Source: Nitrospirota bacterium
Lineage (GTDB): Bacteria; Nitrospirota; Nitrospiria; Nitrospirales; Nitrospiraceae
NCBI GenBank assembly: GCA_040755395.1
Contig: JBFMAX010000002.1
Coordinates: 402,782 to 466,781, forward strand
Direction of reading: 5' to 3'
DNA length: 64,000 nt
Part shown: one piece after another, positions 9,453 through 19,172 of the stretch
How positions within the stretch are numbered: the stretch's first letter is position 1
Layout: every line of letters begins with the position of its first letter
Made by a program: the position numbers and the translations under genes
Notes under the pieces: model-generated
Told to the model about the DNA's origin: nothing
Database searches by the model: none
What the model saw: only the letters and a program-made list of their open reading frames with translations

Positions 9453-9566
9453 TGCGTTAAACGTGAACCGTTAAACGGACGACCCCAGCTTCACGATGAA
9501 CGCATAAGGATTAACGAGTCTCAGTTGACGAATGACGGATGACGGTTCCTGTCCGAACAGATCGGG

Positions 9567-10799
<1,233 letters not shown>

Positions 10800-10902
10800 G
10801 GCGCGTCCTCCGCGCCGCTCCGGTCCCGTCCGGACGCGAAGAGCGCCGGGCGGCCGTCTCGGCAGGGCGGCGGGCTCGCTGCGTCGCGCGTCTCAGGCCG
10901 GA

Positions 10903-12243
10903 TCATAGAAAGAAGCGCAGCCACAGATAGATCATGCTGATGAGCACGGAACCGACCATGATCGGGAACCCGAACGCCATGAACCGCCAGAAACTGATGG
11001 TGTACCCGGCGCGCCTGGCCAGATCGACGATCACGACATTGGCCGTCGCCCCGATCATCGTGCCGTTCCCGCCCAGACAGGCGCCCAGCGCCAAGGCCCA
11101 CCAAAGCGGCAGGATGTCCGGCTGATGGACCAGCACGGCGTGCTCCGTGATTTCAGGATGCATCGAACGGGCCAGGTCTATGATCAGCGGATTCATCGCC
11201 GCGACATACGGAATGTTGTCCACGATGGCGGAGAGCACGGCCGATCCCCACAGCACGGCGAACGTCGTGCCCGCCACGTTGCCCCGCGTGACATGAACCA
11301 ATTGGTCAGCGAGATAGCGGATCGCGCCGACTTTGACCAAGCCGCCGACCAGAATGAACAGTCCGATAAAGAAGAAAATCGTCTTCCACTCGACTTCGGT
11401 CAGATAGTCGAGTTCGCCCGCGCCGGACACCGCCTCGTGACCGTGACCGACCAACATGAACAGGCTCGCGCCCAGCAGGGCCACCGTCGCCGGTTCCAGG
11501 TGAACCAGCCCGTGCACGCAGAATCCCAGCGTCGTGAGCCCCAACAGCCATAAGCACTTGATGAGCAGGGGCCGGTCGCGGATGGCGTCCCGTTCGTTCA
11601 TGGCCAGGACGGCCTGTCGGCGCTCGGGCGAGACCTTCATGGTTCTGCCGCTGATCAGCCACAGCACGGCGATGAACACCGCCATGATGACGAGGACGAT
11701 CGGCCCGAGCATGACCAGAAACTCCATGTAGCTCAGATCCGCTTTGCTGGCGATCATAATATTGGGTGGATCGCCGACCAGCGTGGCGGTGCCGCCGATG
11801 TTGGACGCCAGCGCCTCGGTCACCAGGAAGGAGATGGGATTCACATCCAGGCGCTTCGAAATTTCCAGCGTCACCGGCGCCATCAACAGGACGGTGGTCA
11901 CGTTGTCCAGGAAGGCGGAGAGCACGGCCGTGATGACGGCGAGCAGCGCCATCATCCGGAACGGCCGGGCCTTCGCCCGTTTCGCCGCCCAGATGGCCAG
12001 CCACTCGAACAGTCCCGTTTTCCGCGTGATGTTGATGATCACCATCATCGCGATCAGCAGAAAGATCACGTTGTAGTCGATCCCGTATTCCTGCGAATGG
12101 AAGGCCTCTTCCTGGGTGACGACGCCGAAACTGATCATCAGCGCGGCGCCGAACAGCGCCACGATGGTCTTGTGAATCCGTTCGGTGACGATCGCCAGGT
12201 ACGCGGTGCCGAAAATGATCAACGCCAGCGTCACATCGGACAT
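10903..12243 (-). CDS. ArsB/NhaD-type (IT superfamily) ion permease
   Basis: Polytopic transporter of 446 residues from the ion transporter superfamily (ArsB/NhaD/CitMHS). It shows the duplicated fold with the motifs ALASNIGGTATLVGDPPNIMIAS in the first half and LGACLGGNGTMIGATANVVIVD in the second, plus FLDNVTTVLLMAPVTLEIS and IVDNIPYVAAMNPLI. These loops are shared by arsenite exporters and NhaD sodium antiporters. The neighbouring CPA1 antiporter favours Na+/H+ exchange, but no arsenic genes are nearby to test the alternative. Confidence 0.85.
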   Translation of the reverse strand: MSDVTLALIIFGTAYLAIVTERIHKTIVALFGAALMISFGVVTQEEAFHSQEYGIDYNVIFLLIAMMVIINITRKTGLFEWLAIWAAKRAKARPFRMMALLAVITAVLSAFLDNVTTVLLMAPVTLEISKRLDVNPISFLVTEALASNIGGTATLVGDPPNIMIASKADLSYMEFLVMLGPIVLVIMAVFIAVLWLISGRTMKVSPERRQAVLAMNERDAIRDRPLLIKCLWLLGLTTLGFCVHGLVHLEPATVALLGASLFMLVGHGHEAVSGAGELDYLTEVEWKTIFFFIGLFILVGGLVKVGAIRYLADQLVHVTRGNVAGTTFAVLWGSAVLSAIVDNIPYVAAMNPLIIDLARSMHPEITEHAVLVHQPDILPLWWALALGACLGGNGTMIGATANVVIVDLARRAGYTISFWRFMAFGFPIMVGSVLISMIYLWLRFFL

Positions 12244-12590
12244 GAGCGCTCCTTCATTTCACAAGAGGGCCGTCCGTCCAGATCACGCTCGATCGCGCAG
12301 AAACGAAGCCGTGAACCGCGGCGATCCCGCGTGCCCGGACGTTCTCATGAGGCGGGCGATACGACGGGGAGCTGTGCGGGGGAACGGAAGGTCCGTCTGC
12401 TTCTGTTCGACGCATTATGCAATGAACGACCGGCTTGCGCAATCCGTCGGACGGATGCGGCGGACGGCGCCCCAACGTTCGTTGACTCCGTCGGTTTCCT
12501 TCTGTTAGCCTCAGCGGAGTCGACAGTTCCTGCCGCAACGGAATCATGCCGGACATCGTCACAGCCTGAGACGGCCCGAAAGGAGTAGCC
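12244..12590. other. Intergenic region between divergent permease and transketolase genes
   Basis: A 347-bp spacer between two divergently transcribed genes. The overlapping frames that run through it show no protein-like features. A GAAAGGAG Shine-Dalgarno sequence lies just before the transketolase ATG. I found no hairpin, repeat or promoter box that stands out. Confidence 0.4.
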
Positions 12591-14474
12591 ATGGCTTCAC
12601 GTGCGACCGTGACTCCCGAGTTGGTCACGATGCTGCGAAACAAGGCCACCCATCTGAGGATCGACAGCGTACGCGCGACGACGGAGGCCGGCAGCGGCCA
12701 CCCGACGAGCTGCTGTTCGGCGGCCGATATCGTCGCGACGTTGTTCTTCGCGGTCATGCGATACGACTCCAAAGATCCCCGGCGTTCCGGAAACGACCGG
12801 TTCGTCCTGTCGAAGGGCCACGCCGCGCCGCTGCTGTACGCCGCCTGGGCCGAAGCCGGCCTGTTCGACAAGGCCGAATTGCTCAAGCTGCGCACGTTGA
12901 CCTCCGATCTCGAAGGCCATCCGACTCCACGGCTTCCGTTCGTGGACGTCGCGACCGGCTCGTTGGGCCAGGGTTTATCCGCCGGCGTGGGCATGGCGCT
13001 GAACGCCAAGTATCTCGACAAAGCCGACTACCGGACCTACGTCCTCTTGGGCGACGGCGAGTCGGTGGAGGGTGCGGTGTGGGAAGCGGTGGAACTCGCC
13101 CGCCACTATGCGCTCGACAACCTCTGTGCCATTGTAGACGTGAACCGCCTCGGCCAGAGCGATCCGACGATGTTGCAGCACGACATGGAAGGGTACCGGT
13201 CGCGCTGGGCCGGATTCGGCTGGCACGCCGTCGTCGCGGACGGGCACGATATTCCGGCGTTGCTCGACGCGTTCGACGAAGCCGCGCGGACCAAGGGCAA
13301 ACCGACGGTCATCCTCGCCCGCACGTTCAAGGGCCGCGGGATCTCCTTCGTCGAGAACAAGCCGGACTGGCACGGCAAGGCGCTCAAGAAGGGCGACGAG
13401 GCGAACCGGGCGATCGAAGAGTTGACGCGCCAACTGAAACCGATGGCCGGCGAATTGACGATCGGCCGTTCTTCCCCTCCCCAACCTCGAACCGCGAACC
13501 GCGAACCTCGAACCTGGGCGCCTATGCCTCCGCCAGCCTACAGGCCGACCGATCAGGTCGCGACGCGCGAAGCGTTCGGGTCGGCGCTGCTCGCCCTCGG
13601 CGAGGTCCACCCCTTGGTCGTGGCGCTGGACGCCGACGTGAAAAACTCCACCTACACGGAAAAGTTCGGCAAGAAGTTTCCGGACCGGTTTTTCGAGCAT
13701 TTCATCGCCGAGCAAAACATGATCGGCGCCGCCGCCGGCCTCGCCGCCTGCGGCAAGATTCCCTTCGCGGCGACGTTCGCCTGTTTCCTGACCCGCGCCT
13801 ATGATTTCATCCGCATGGCGGCGATCGGCCAAGCCAATATCAAGCTGGTCGGCACCCATGTCGGGGTGAGCATCGGCGAGGACGGCCCGTCGCAGATGGG
13901 CCTCGAAGACATCGCGATGATGGCCGCGCAGCCCGGCGTGGTGGTCCTCTACCCGTCGGACGCCGTGTCCATGCATCGACTGGTCGAAGCCGCGGCGCGG
14001 CATCGGGGCATGGTCTACCTCCGCGCCGGCCGGCCCAAGTCGCCTGTCTTGTACGGGAACGACGAAACGTTTCAGATCGGCGGCTCCAAGGTCGTGCGGC
14101 AGAGTCCTTCGGATGCGCTGACGATCGTGGCGGCCGGGGTCACCCTCTTCGAAGCCCTGAAGGCGCATGACCAGCTCAAGGCGGCCGGCATTGCGGTGCG
14201 GATCATCGACCTCTACAGCGTGGCTCCCATCGATCGCGCCACCTTGCTGGACAGCGCCCGCGCCACACAGGGCCGCGTGCTGACGGTGGAGGACCACTAC
14301 GAGCACGGCGGGATCGGCGATGCGGTGCTGAACGCGCTCGGCTCGGAAGGCATCAGGGTTCACAAGCTGGCGGTCCGGGAGATTCCCCGCAGCGGGAAGC
14401 CCGAGGAGTTGATCGACCATTTCGGGATCGGAGCGCGCTCGATCGTGGAGACAGCCAAGCGGATCGTCAAATAG
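12591..14474 (+). CDS. tkt: Transketolase
   Basis: Thiamine-diphosphate enzyme of the pentose phosphate and Calvin-type cycles, single chain of 627 residues. N-terminal TPP domain: SGHPTSCCSAADIVATLFF, DRFVLSKGHAAPLLYAAW, and the metal/TPP motif GDGESVEGAVWEAVELA with the distal DVNRLGQSD. The pyrimidine-binding domain starts near VATREAFGSAL and contains FIAEQNMIGAAAGLA; the C-terminal domain follows from KVVRQ. The length is of the compact type also found in animals and archaea. Between the TPP and Pyr domains is a proline-rich linker (about residues 289-318) encoded by repetitive DNA. It is separated by 9 bases from a crp/fnr gene and probably shares its transcript. Confidence 0.94.
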   Translation: MASRATVTPELVTMLRNKATHLRIDSVRATTEAGSGHPTSCCSAADIVATLFFAVMRYDSKDPRRSGNDRFVLSKGHAAPLLYAAWAEAGLFDKAELLKLRTLTSDLEGHPTPRLPFVDVATGSLGQGLSAGVGMALNAKYLDKADYRTYVLLGDGESVEGAVWEAVELARHYALDNLCAIVDVNRLGQSDPTMLQHDMEGYRSRWAGFGWHAVVADGHDIPALLDAFDEAARTKGKPTVILARTFKGRGISFVENKPDWHGKALKKGDEANRAIEELTRQLKPMAGELTIGRSSPPQPRTANREPRTWAPMPPPAYRPTDQVATREAFGSALLALGEVHPLVVALDADVKNSTYTEKFGKKFPDRFFEHFIAEQNMIGAAAGLAACGKIPFAATFACFLTRAYDFIRMAAIGQANIKLVGTHVGVSIGEDGPSQMGLEDIAMMAAQPGVVVLYPSDAVSMHRLVEAAARHRGMVYLRAGRPKSPVLYGNDETFQIGGSKVVRQSPSDALTIVAAGVTLFEALKAHDQLKAAGIAVRIIDLYSVAPIDRATLLDSARATQGRVLTVEDHYEHGGIGDAVLNALGSEGIRVHKLAVREIPRSGKPEELIDHFGIGARSIVETAKRIVK

Positions 14475-14483
14475 CGACCGGCG

Positions 14484-15188
14484 ATGACGGCAACGGACCC
14501 CCTGCGGCGCATCCCCCTCTTCGACCTGCTCAATGAGCGGGACCGCCGTCGCCTGGCCGGCGAAGTCGTCGAGGCCCGTTATCGGAAGGGCGAATATATT
14601 TTCCGCGAGGGCGATCCGGCCGAGTATTTCCACATTCTTAACGAAGGCGCGGTCAAGTGCGTCAAATCCTCCCCGTCGGGAAAGGAGTGCACGCTCAAGG
14701 TCCTCATGCCCGGCGACCTGTTCTGCTGCGAGGCCGCGGTGTTCGACGGAGCCCCTCATCCGGGCAGCGCGGAGCCTCTGTGCGACGTCAGCATCCTCCG
14801 CGTGAGCAAGAAATCCTATTTCGCGATGCTGCGCCGCAATCCCGACGCGGCGTTGGAAGTGATTAAGTACCTGGGCAAGCGCCTGAACGAGGCGCAGGAA
14901 AACGCCAAGATCCTGGCGCTCGACCGCGCCGACCAGCGGCTGGCGTCGCTGCTGGTGAAGCTGGCCGAACGGGTGGGAGTCCGGGAACCGGGCGGACTCC
15001 GCCTAGCGGTGCGCCTGACTCGCCAGGATCTGGCGAACATGGTCGGGATCACGGTCGAGACGGCCATCCGCATCATGAGCCGTTTCAAGCGCGCCAAGCT
15101 GGTGTCCGGCAGCGCCGAGCACATCGTGATCCGTGATCTGACCGGGTTGAAGCACCTGGCCGCCGATCCTCTCGCCGTCCGCCGCTGA
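14484..15188 (+). CDS. Crp/Fnr-family transcriptional regulator
   Basis: 234-residue regulator with an N-terminal cyclic-nucleotide-like beta-barrel (YIFREGDPAEYFHILNEGAV, LMPGDLFCCEAAVF), a dimerisation helix, and a C-terminal winged helix (LTRQDLANMVGITVETAIRI). The recognition helix carries the E..xR pattern that reads TGA half-sites in FNR-type proteins. The N-terminal cysteine cluster of true FNR is absent, so it is more like DNR/NNR or CRP than an Fe-S oxygen sensor. An FNR-like palindrome lies 30 bp after its stop, upstream of the nitrite reductase gene, which makes nirK its likely target. Confidence 0.88.
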   Translation: MTATDPLRRIPLFDLLNERDRRRLAGEVVEARYRKGEYIFREGDPAEYFHILNEGAVKCVKSSPSGKECTLKVLMPGDLFCCEAAVFDGAPHPGSAEPLCDVSILRVSKKSYFAMLRRNPDAALEVIKYLGKRLNEAQENAKILALDRADQRLASLLVKLAERVGVREPGGLRLAVRLTRQDLANMVGITVETAIRIMSRFKRAKLVSGSAEHIVIRDLTGLKHLAADPLAVRR

Positions 15189-15217
15189 CTGACATCCCAT
15201 CCGGCCCGTCTTGAGAA

Positions 15218-15231
15218 TATGACCTAGATCA
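15218..15231 (+). promoter_or_regulatory. FNR/DNR-like operator upstream of nirK
   Basis: ATGACCTAGATCAT is a near-perfect palindrome and fits the Crp/Fnr consensus TTGAY-N4-RTCAA except for the outermost bases. It is 85 bp upstream of the nirK ATG and 30 bp downstream of a crp/fnr gene. The assignment rests on the consensus and position. Confidence 0.55.
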
Positions 15232-15315
15232 TAGAATGGGTCGCGAGAACCGTCTATCCTTCCCGCGCGTGGTCTTTTCATCACAGGCTTGCCATCACTC
15301 CAGGAGGCATTTCCA

Positions 15316-16314
15316 ATGTTGCTTTCAGATCTGAGGATCGATCGTCGCTTAGGGTATGCGACGGCGTGGCTATTCGCCGTGAGCGTGTGGGCGGCGGGCT
15401 TCCCGCTGCACGACGCGTTGGCCAAAACTCACGCAGTCGAGATGACCGCCGTCGAGACCGAGGTGGTTATCGACGGGGGCGGAGAGAAATATAAGGCTTG
15501 GACTTTCAACGGTCAGTTCCCCGGTCCGGTGGTGCGCGTCACCGAAGGCGACACCATCAAGTTCACGCTGACGAACCCGGCGACCAACAAGAATCCCCAT
15601 GCCATGGATTTCCACGCCGCCGAGGTGGACATGTTGAAGAACTATCGGGCGATCAACGCCGGGGAATCCGTCAGCTTCACGTTCGTCGCCAAAAAACCCG
15701 GCGTATTTTTCTACCACTGCGGGGCGCCGCCGATGATCCAGCACGTCGCCCGCGGGATGTTCGGCGCGATCATCGTGGATCCGAAAAATCCGAAAGCTTT
15801 GCCCAAGGCGGACCGGGAGTACGTGCTCATCCAGTCGGAGCTGTTCAAGAATCCCGACGACGTGCAAAGCATGTTCGACCGGAAATTCGATCACATGATT
15901 TTCAACGGCGGGGTCTTCAAGTATCACCCGTTCGTCACCGGCGGGCATGCTCTGGAGGCCAAGCCGGGCGAGCGGGTCCGGATCTATTTCATCAACGCGG
16001 GCCCGAACGAGTTCTCGGCCTTCCATCCCATCGGCGAGATCTGGGACAACGTCTATGAGAGCGGCAATCCGGCCAACAAGTTGAGCGGCGTGCAGACCTA
16101 CGTCGTCGGTCCCGGCAGCGCCGCGACGTTCGACGTGGTCGTCGAATCGGAAGGCGCCTACCCGCTCGTCACTCACTCGTTGACCGGCGCTCTGCGCGGG
16201 GCCATTGCCGTGCTCGTCGCCAAGCCGGACGCCAAGCCCGCGCCGCTGATGCCGCACACCCCGTGGAAGGTCGCGATGCCACAGACGGAGATCACCCCGC
16301 CGTCCGCACCATAG
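15316..16314 (+). CDS. nirK: Copper-containing nitrite reductase (NirK-type)
   Basis: Periplasmic multicopper enzyme reducing nitrite to nitric oxide, 332 residues with a signal peptide ending near HDALAKT. All expected ligands are visible: H95 and H100 with D98 between them (NPHAMDFH), H134-C135 in YHCGAPPM, H143 and M148 in QHVARGM, H237 in FHPIGEIW and H287 in VTHSLTG. These match the type 1 and type 2 copper sites and the catalytic Asp and His. The YHCGAPPMIQH form is the variant I associate with Nitrospira and related nitrifiers. The chosen ATG has an AGGAGG Shine-Dalgarno at 15302-15307. An FNR-like box lies upstream and an intrinsic terminator follows. Confidence 0.9.
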   Translation: MLLSDLRIDRRLGYATAWLFAVSVWAAGFPLHDALAKTHAVEMTAVETEVVIDGGGEKYKAWTFNGQFPGPVVRVTEGDTIKFTLTNPATNKNPHAMDFHAAEVDMLKNYRAINAGESVSFTFVAKKPGVFFYHCGAPPMIQHVARGMFGAIIVDPKNPKALPKADREYVLIQSELFKNPDDVQSMFDRKFDHMIFNGGVFKYHPFVTGGHALEAKPGERVRIYFINAGPNEFSAFHPIGEIWDNVYESGNPANKLSGVQTYVVGPGSAATFDVVVESEGAYPLVTHSLTGALRGAIAVLVAKPDAKPAPLMPHTPWKVAMPQTEITPPSAP

Positions 16315-16340
16315 CCGAGAAGAAAGCGGCATCACTGTGA

Positions 16341-16383
16341 CCGGCGGGGTCGGCCTGTGTGGCCACCCCGCCGGGTTTGTTTC
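16341..16383 (+). terminator. Rho-independent terminator after nirK
   Basis: CCGGCGGGGT plus CGGCC pairs with GGCC plus ACCCCGCCGG around a short TGTG loop, then GTTTGTTT. The stem is very GC rich and begins 27 bp after the nirK stop. Confidence 0.8.
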
Positions 16384-16446
16384 CGGCGGCCGTCAGGGAC
16401 GCTGACGTCGCCGAGGACGGGCGACGACCGGGAAGCCGGGTGACGC

Positions 16447-17085
16447 ATGCTGAGTAAGGGATGCAGGGCAAACTCCGTGATTCCGGCGGAGAACTGCCGC
16501 CGTTGGGTCTTTGTCGCCGTCCTCGCGTTGATCAGTCCGTCCCCAGCCTTAGCCCAGGAAGCCTTCCTTGAAGTCCTCCCGCTCCGGCCGTTCAGCTTCG
16601 ACGTGGCCTTTCGCCAGCAGACGTTTGCGCCCGATGACCGGGAAATCGGGATTCAGGCCGGTTTTACCGCGTTGCGGTATGGGAATCTCGAGGTGAGAAC
16701 CATCTATCAATTCTTCAGCATCCACGCGGAGGAGACGAAGACCGACCAGCATGCGCTGTTCGTCAATCCCCGGTGGAACAATTTCATCGATATCCTGGAT
16801 TTCCCGAAAGGGAAGCCGATCAGCCGGATCATCCGGCACGTGCTGTTCGGACCGTTGGAGGATCGGGCGGTGCCGTATGTCGGGCTGTTGGGAGGAGCGG
16901 TGATGCCGGGACCGGGCCATGACACGCCGGGCCATCTCGTGGGCGGACAGGTCGGCGTGCGTTTTCCGGTGGCCGGCGGCTTGGCGGTGGACGTCACCCT
17001 GCAGTACGCACAATACGGGGTGGATTTCCGGGGCGAGGCGGGGCAGGCGCAACAATGGGTGTTTTTGACCGGCATTCGGTATTAG
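16447..17085 (+). CDS. Exported, probably outer-membrane, protein of unknown function
   Basis: 212 residues with a signal peptide (core WVFVAVLALISPSPALA) and then a beta-rich chain: alternating segments such as PFSFDVAFRQQTF, EIGIQAGFTALRYGNLEVRTIYQFF and LAVDVTLQYAQYGVDF, ending in a terminal aromatic (LTGIRY) as outer-membrane beta-barrels usually do. I do not recognise a named family. The next gene starts inside its last 31 bases in another frame, so translation is probably coupled. Confidence 0.7.
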   Translation: MLSKGCRANSVIPAENCRRWVFVAVLALISPSPALAQEAFLEVLPLRPFSFDVAFRQQTFAPDDREIGIQAGFTALRYGNLEVRTIYQFFSIHAEETKTDQHALFVNPRWNNFIDILDFPKGKPISRIIRHVLFGPLEDRAVPYVGLLGGAVMPGPGHDTPGHLVGGQVGVRFPVAGGLAVDVTLQYAQYGVDFRGEAGQAQQWVFLTGIRY

Positions 17086-18098
17086 CGCTGAACGCGACGG
17101 GGTGGGCGTGCGCGCTTGGGCTGGGGTTCATCCTCCAAGGGTGCGGCCTGGTGTTCGACGCGATCCAATATATTCAGCCCGTCGCTACCAACGAGCTCGA
17201 CGCGATCTGCGCCCGCAAGCGGTTGCAGGTGGGCATGGGGTTCGAACCCCGGCGGCCGTTCGTGTTTCCCGCGATTTTCACGGACGAAGGCCTCCGTGTG
17301 ACCGGGCTGGATGTAGAGTTGGTGCGGGAAATCTCGGCGGCGCTGACCGCGCGGTGCGGAGGCGAGCCCGTCGTCCCGGTTCTTCATCTGGTTCCCTATC
17401 GCGCGCTCTTCGTGCTCTTGCACGAGGGCAAGCTGGATCTGTTCGTGTCCGCCACCACGGCGAACGTGCCCTCTCCGACGAGGGCCGGACTCGCCTACTC
17501 GGTGCCGTATTTCACGAACGGCGGTCTCGGTATGATTACCCGTCGGAACGGGGTGGCCGAGCGTGTGCGCGAGATCCTGCAACGTGATCCTCACGCCGTG
17601 TACGAGCCGGCGAAGATTCGGACGGCGTTGGTGGGATTGACGGTGGCGGTGCAGGAAGGAACGACCGCCCACCTGTATGCAGAAGCCAATCTCGCCGGGG
17701 TCCGCCTGGTCCTGTGCGATTCCCTTCCCGCAGCGTTCGAGTCGCAAGATCCGCCCATCGACGTGATCGTGGGCAAACAGCCGATCCTCCGGTTCACGGT
17801 GTCGCGGGTTCGGAAAGATTGGCGGGTCCTCGAAGCGGAAGACGGGAAGCCGATCATCCTGACCAGGGAGGACTATGCCGTGGTGATGGCGGAAGAAAGT
17901 TATCGACTGCGGAGGTTTATCAACGATCTCTTGTTCCGATTGGACGCCGGAGGCAGGTTGGCCGACATGCGGCGCCGCTGGTTGGAGGAACCCTATGCCT
18001 TTCCACGGCGAGCTGCGGCAGAAGGTCTCCCGTTTGCGGCGGAGAATATGCCGCGCCACTACGATCAAGGGCGGTGCCGGCGCGCGTCGGGCGGCTGA
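17055..18098 (+). CDS. Substrate-binding lipoprotein, amino-acid (family 3) type
   Basis: 347 residues. The N-terminus has a hydrophobic segment ending in LQGC, a probable lipobox, so the protein should be anchored in the periplasm. The rest follows the bacterial extracellular solute-binding family 3 fold: RKRLQVGMGFEPRRPF, GLDVELVREISAALTARCGG, LHEGKLDLFVSATT, GLAYSVPYFTNGGLGMITR, and TVAVQEGTTAHLYAE. No ABC permease is adjacent, so it may be a sensor-like or orphan binding protein. The start at 17055 overlaps the upstream gene. The C-terminal 40 residues are basic and not family-like. Confidence 0.75.
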   Translation: MGVFDRHSVLALNATGWACALGLGFILQGCGLVFDAIQYIQPVATNELDAICARKRLQVGMGFEPRRPFVFPAIFTDEGLRVTGLDVELVREISAALTARCGGEPVVPVLHLVPYRALFVLLHEGKLDLFVSATTANVPSPTRAGLAYSVPYFTNGGLGMITRRNGVAERVREILQRDPHAVYEPAKIRTALVGLTVAVQEGTTAHLYAEANLAGVRLVLCDSLPAAFESQDPPIDVIVGKQPILRFTVSRVRKDWRVLEAEDGKPIILTREDYAVVMAEESYRLRRFINDLLFRLDAGGRLADMRRRWLEEPYAFPRRAAAEGLPFAAENMPRHYDQGRCRRASGG

Positions 18099-18131
18099 CA
18101 CTGCTCGCCAAGCATGAGAAGGGACAGAGAT

Positions 18132-18881
18132 ATGAGGCGACGCCGAAAAAGACGATGGTGGGTTTTCGTAGCGGGACTGCTCGTGATGCTGCCGCCGCAG
18201 GGCTCCGCGGTTTCGAGGGAAGAAGCGCAGGAAACGGCTCATTTCCTGGCGAGCCTGCTTGATGCCGGGCGGGTCGTGATCGATCGAAACCAGTCCTTGA
18301 TCGATGATCCCCACAAGGGGGACAAGGGATTCACGCCGGAGGTGTTCGAAGCGCAGGTCGTGGAAGAATTCAAGGCGCGGACCGGGATCGATCTTGGTCG
18401 GCCGGAATCGGCGCCGCTTCCTTCATCGGCGAGGGAGTTGCTGCTCGGGCTGCTCGACGCGAGCAAAGAGGTAGTGGCCGATGCCCAGTTGGTGATCAAT
18501 CAACGGGGGGTCGGCTACAAGAACTTTATCCCGGCGACCTTCGGCAGTCAGGCGGCGATTCGGTTTTCGCGGCGATCCCCTGTCCGACTGAAGCAGACGG
18601 CGCTCCATCCGAGAAATCTGAAGAACGCGCCGGACGAGCACGAAACGGAGATCTTGCGGCGGCTGGCCGACCAGCCCGCCCCGGCATCGCCGGTCAGCGA
18701 GCTGGTCGAGGGCGGGACCGCACTACGGCTCATCGATCCGATCTACTACGAAAAGGACTGCCTCAAGTGTCACGGGGAACCGGCCGGCGAAGAGGATATT
18801 TCCGGTTATCCCAGAGAAGGCAAACATGAAGGCGACCTCGCCGGCGCGATCAGCGTGACGATTCCGTTCACAAAACAATAA
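18132..18881 (+). CDS. DUF3365 / Tll0287-like haem-binding exported protein
   Basis: About 249 residues: a basic N-terminus with membrane/signal helix WWVFVAGLLVMLPPQGSA, then a helical domain of the DUF3365 (c-type haem sensor) type, including NFIPATFGSQAAIRFS, QTALHPRNLKNAPDEHE and, near the C-terminus, one CLKCH motif for covalent haem. This domain is often found in periplasmic sensors and redox proteins. I chose the ATG at 18132 because AGAAGGGA precedes it; an ATG six codons upstream (18114) lacks such a site. The 3' end overlaps a possible small gene on the other strand. Confidence 0.8.
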   Translation: MRRRRKRRWWVFVAGLLVMLPPQGSAVSREEAQETAHFLASLLDAGRVVIDRNQSLIDDPHKGDKGFTPEVFEAQVVEEFKARTGIDLGRPESAPLPSSARELLLGLLDASKEVVADAQLVINQRGVGYKNFIPATFGSQAAIRFSRRSPVRLKQTALHPRNLKNAPDEHETEILRRLADQPAPASPVSELVEGGTALRLIDPIYYEKDCLKCHGEPAGEEDISGYPREGKHEGDLAGAISVTIPFTKQ

Positions 18882-18996
18882 CCTCAGCAGCTAGGACCCG
18901 GCTTCCCCAGACTAACAGCGCCACCAGCGCCAACAAGATCCAGAACAGTTCTCGGTCGCCCCATTGTTTCCAGTTTGGTGTGAGCCAAGTCCGCAC
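18868..18996 (-). CDS. Possible small single-helix membrane protein under a sigma-54 promoter
   Basis: A 42-codon frame starting with GTG, preceded at the right distance by AAGGAG. The peptide has a tryptophan-rich amphipathic start (VRTWLTPNWKQWGDRE) and one strong transmembrane helix (LFWILLALVALLVWGS). A GG-N10-GC promoter on the same strand predicts a start of transcription about 38 bases upstream, and the CGCAC-N10-GTGCG element lies further up. Promoter, ribosome-binding site and helix together support a real gene despite its size. Its last codons overlap the end of the DUF3365-type gene on the opposite strand. Confidence 0.5.
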   Translation of the reverse strand: MRTWLTPNWKQWGDRELFWILLALVALLVWGSRVLAAEVIVL

Positions 18997-19042
18997 GACT
19001 CTCTACTCCTTGGTTTTCTCAGTACTCATGATTTTGCGAAGC

Positions 19043-19059
19043 AAGCAATATGCATACCA
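19043..19059 (-). promoter_or_regulatory. Sigma-54 promoter (-24/-12)
   Basis: On the minus strand the sequence reads TGGTATGCATATTGCTT, matching TGGCAC-N5-TTGC with the exact GG-N10-GC spacing. It points to the small membrane ORF at 18868-18996 and lies about 60 bp from an upstream activator element. Confidence 0.65.
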
Positions 19060-19119
19060 TCACAGAATAGTACAAATGACGGAAGCTTATTGGGGAAGTG
19101 GCCGTCCTTGCGAGCGGAT

Positions 19120-19142
19120 CCGCACATGACGCACTGTGCGGA
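19120..19142. promoter_or_regulatory. Upstream activator element, copy A
   Basis: Contains CGCAC-N10-GTGCG, here extended to 7-bp arms TCCGCAC and GTGCGGA, with an inner CGCAC-T-GTGCG. It aligns without gaps over 23 bp to elements at 29329, 30510, 33136 and 45022. About 96 bp upstream of the predicted transcription start of the small minus-strand ORF. Confidence 0.6.
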
Positions 19143-19172
19143 GAAGTCTCGCGCCCATGTGCTGTAAGACGA

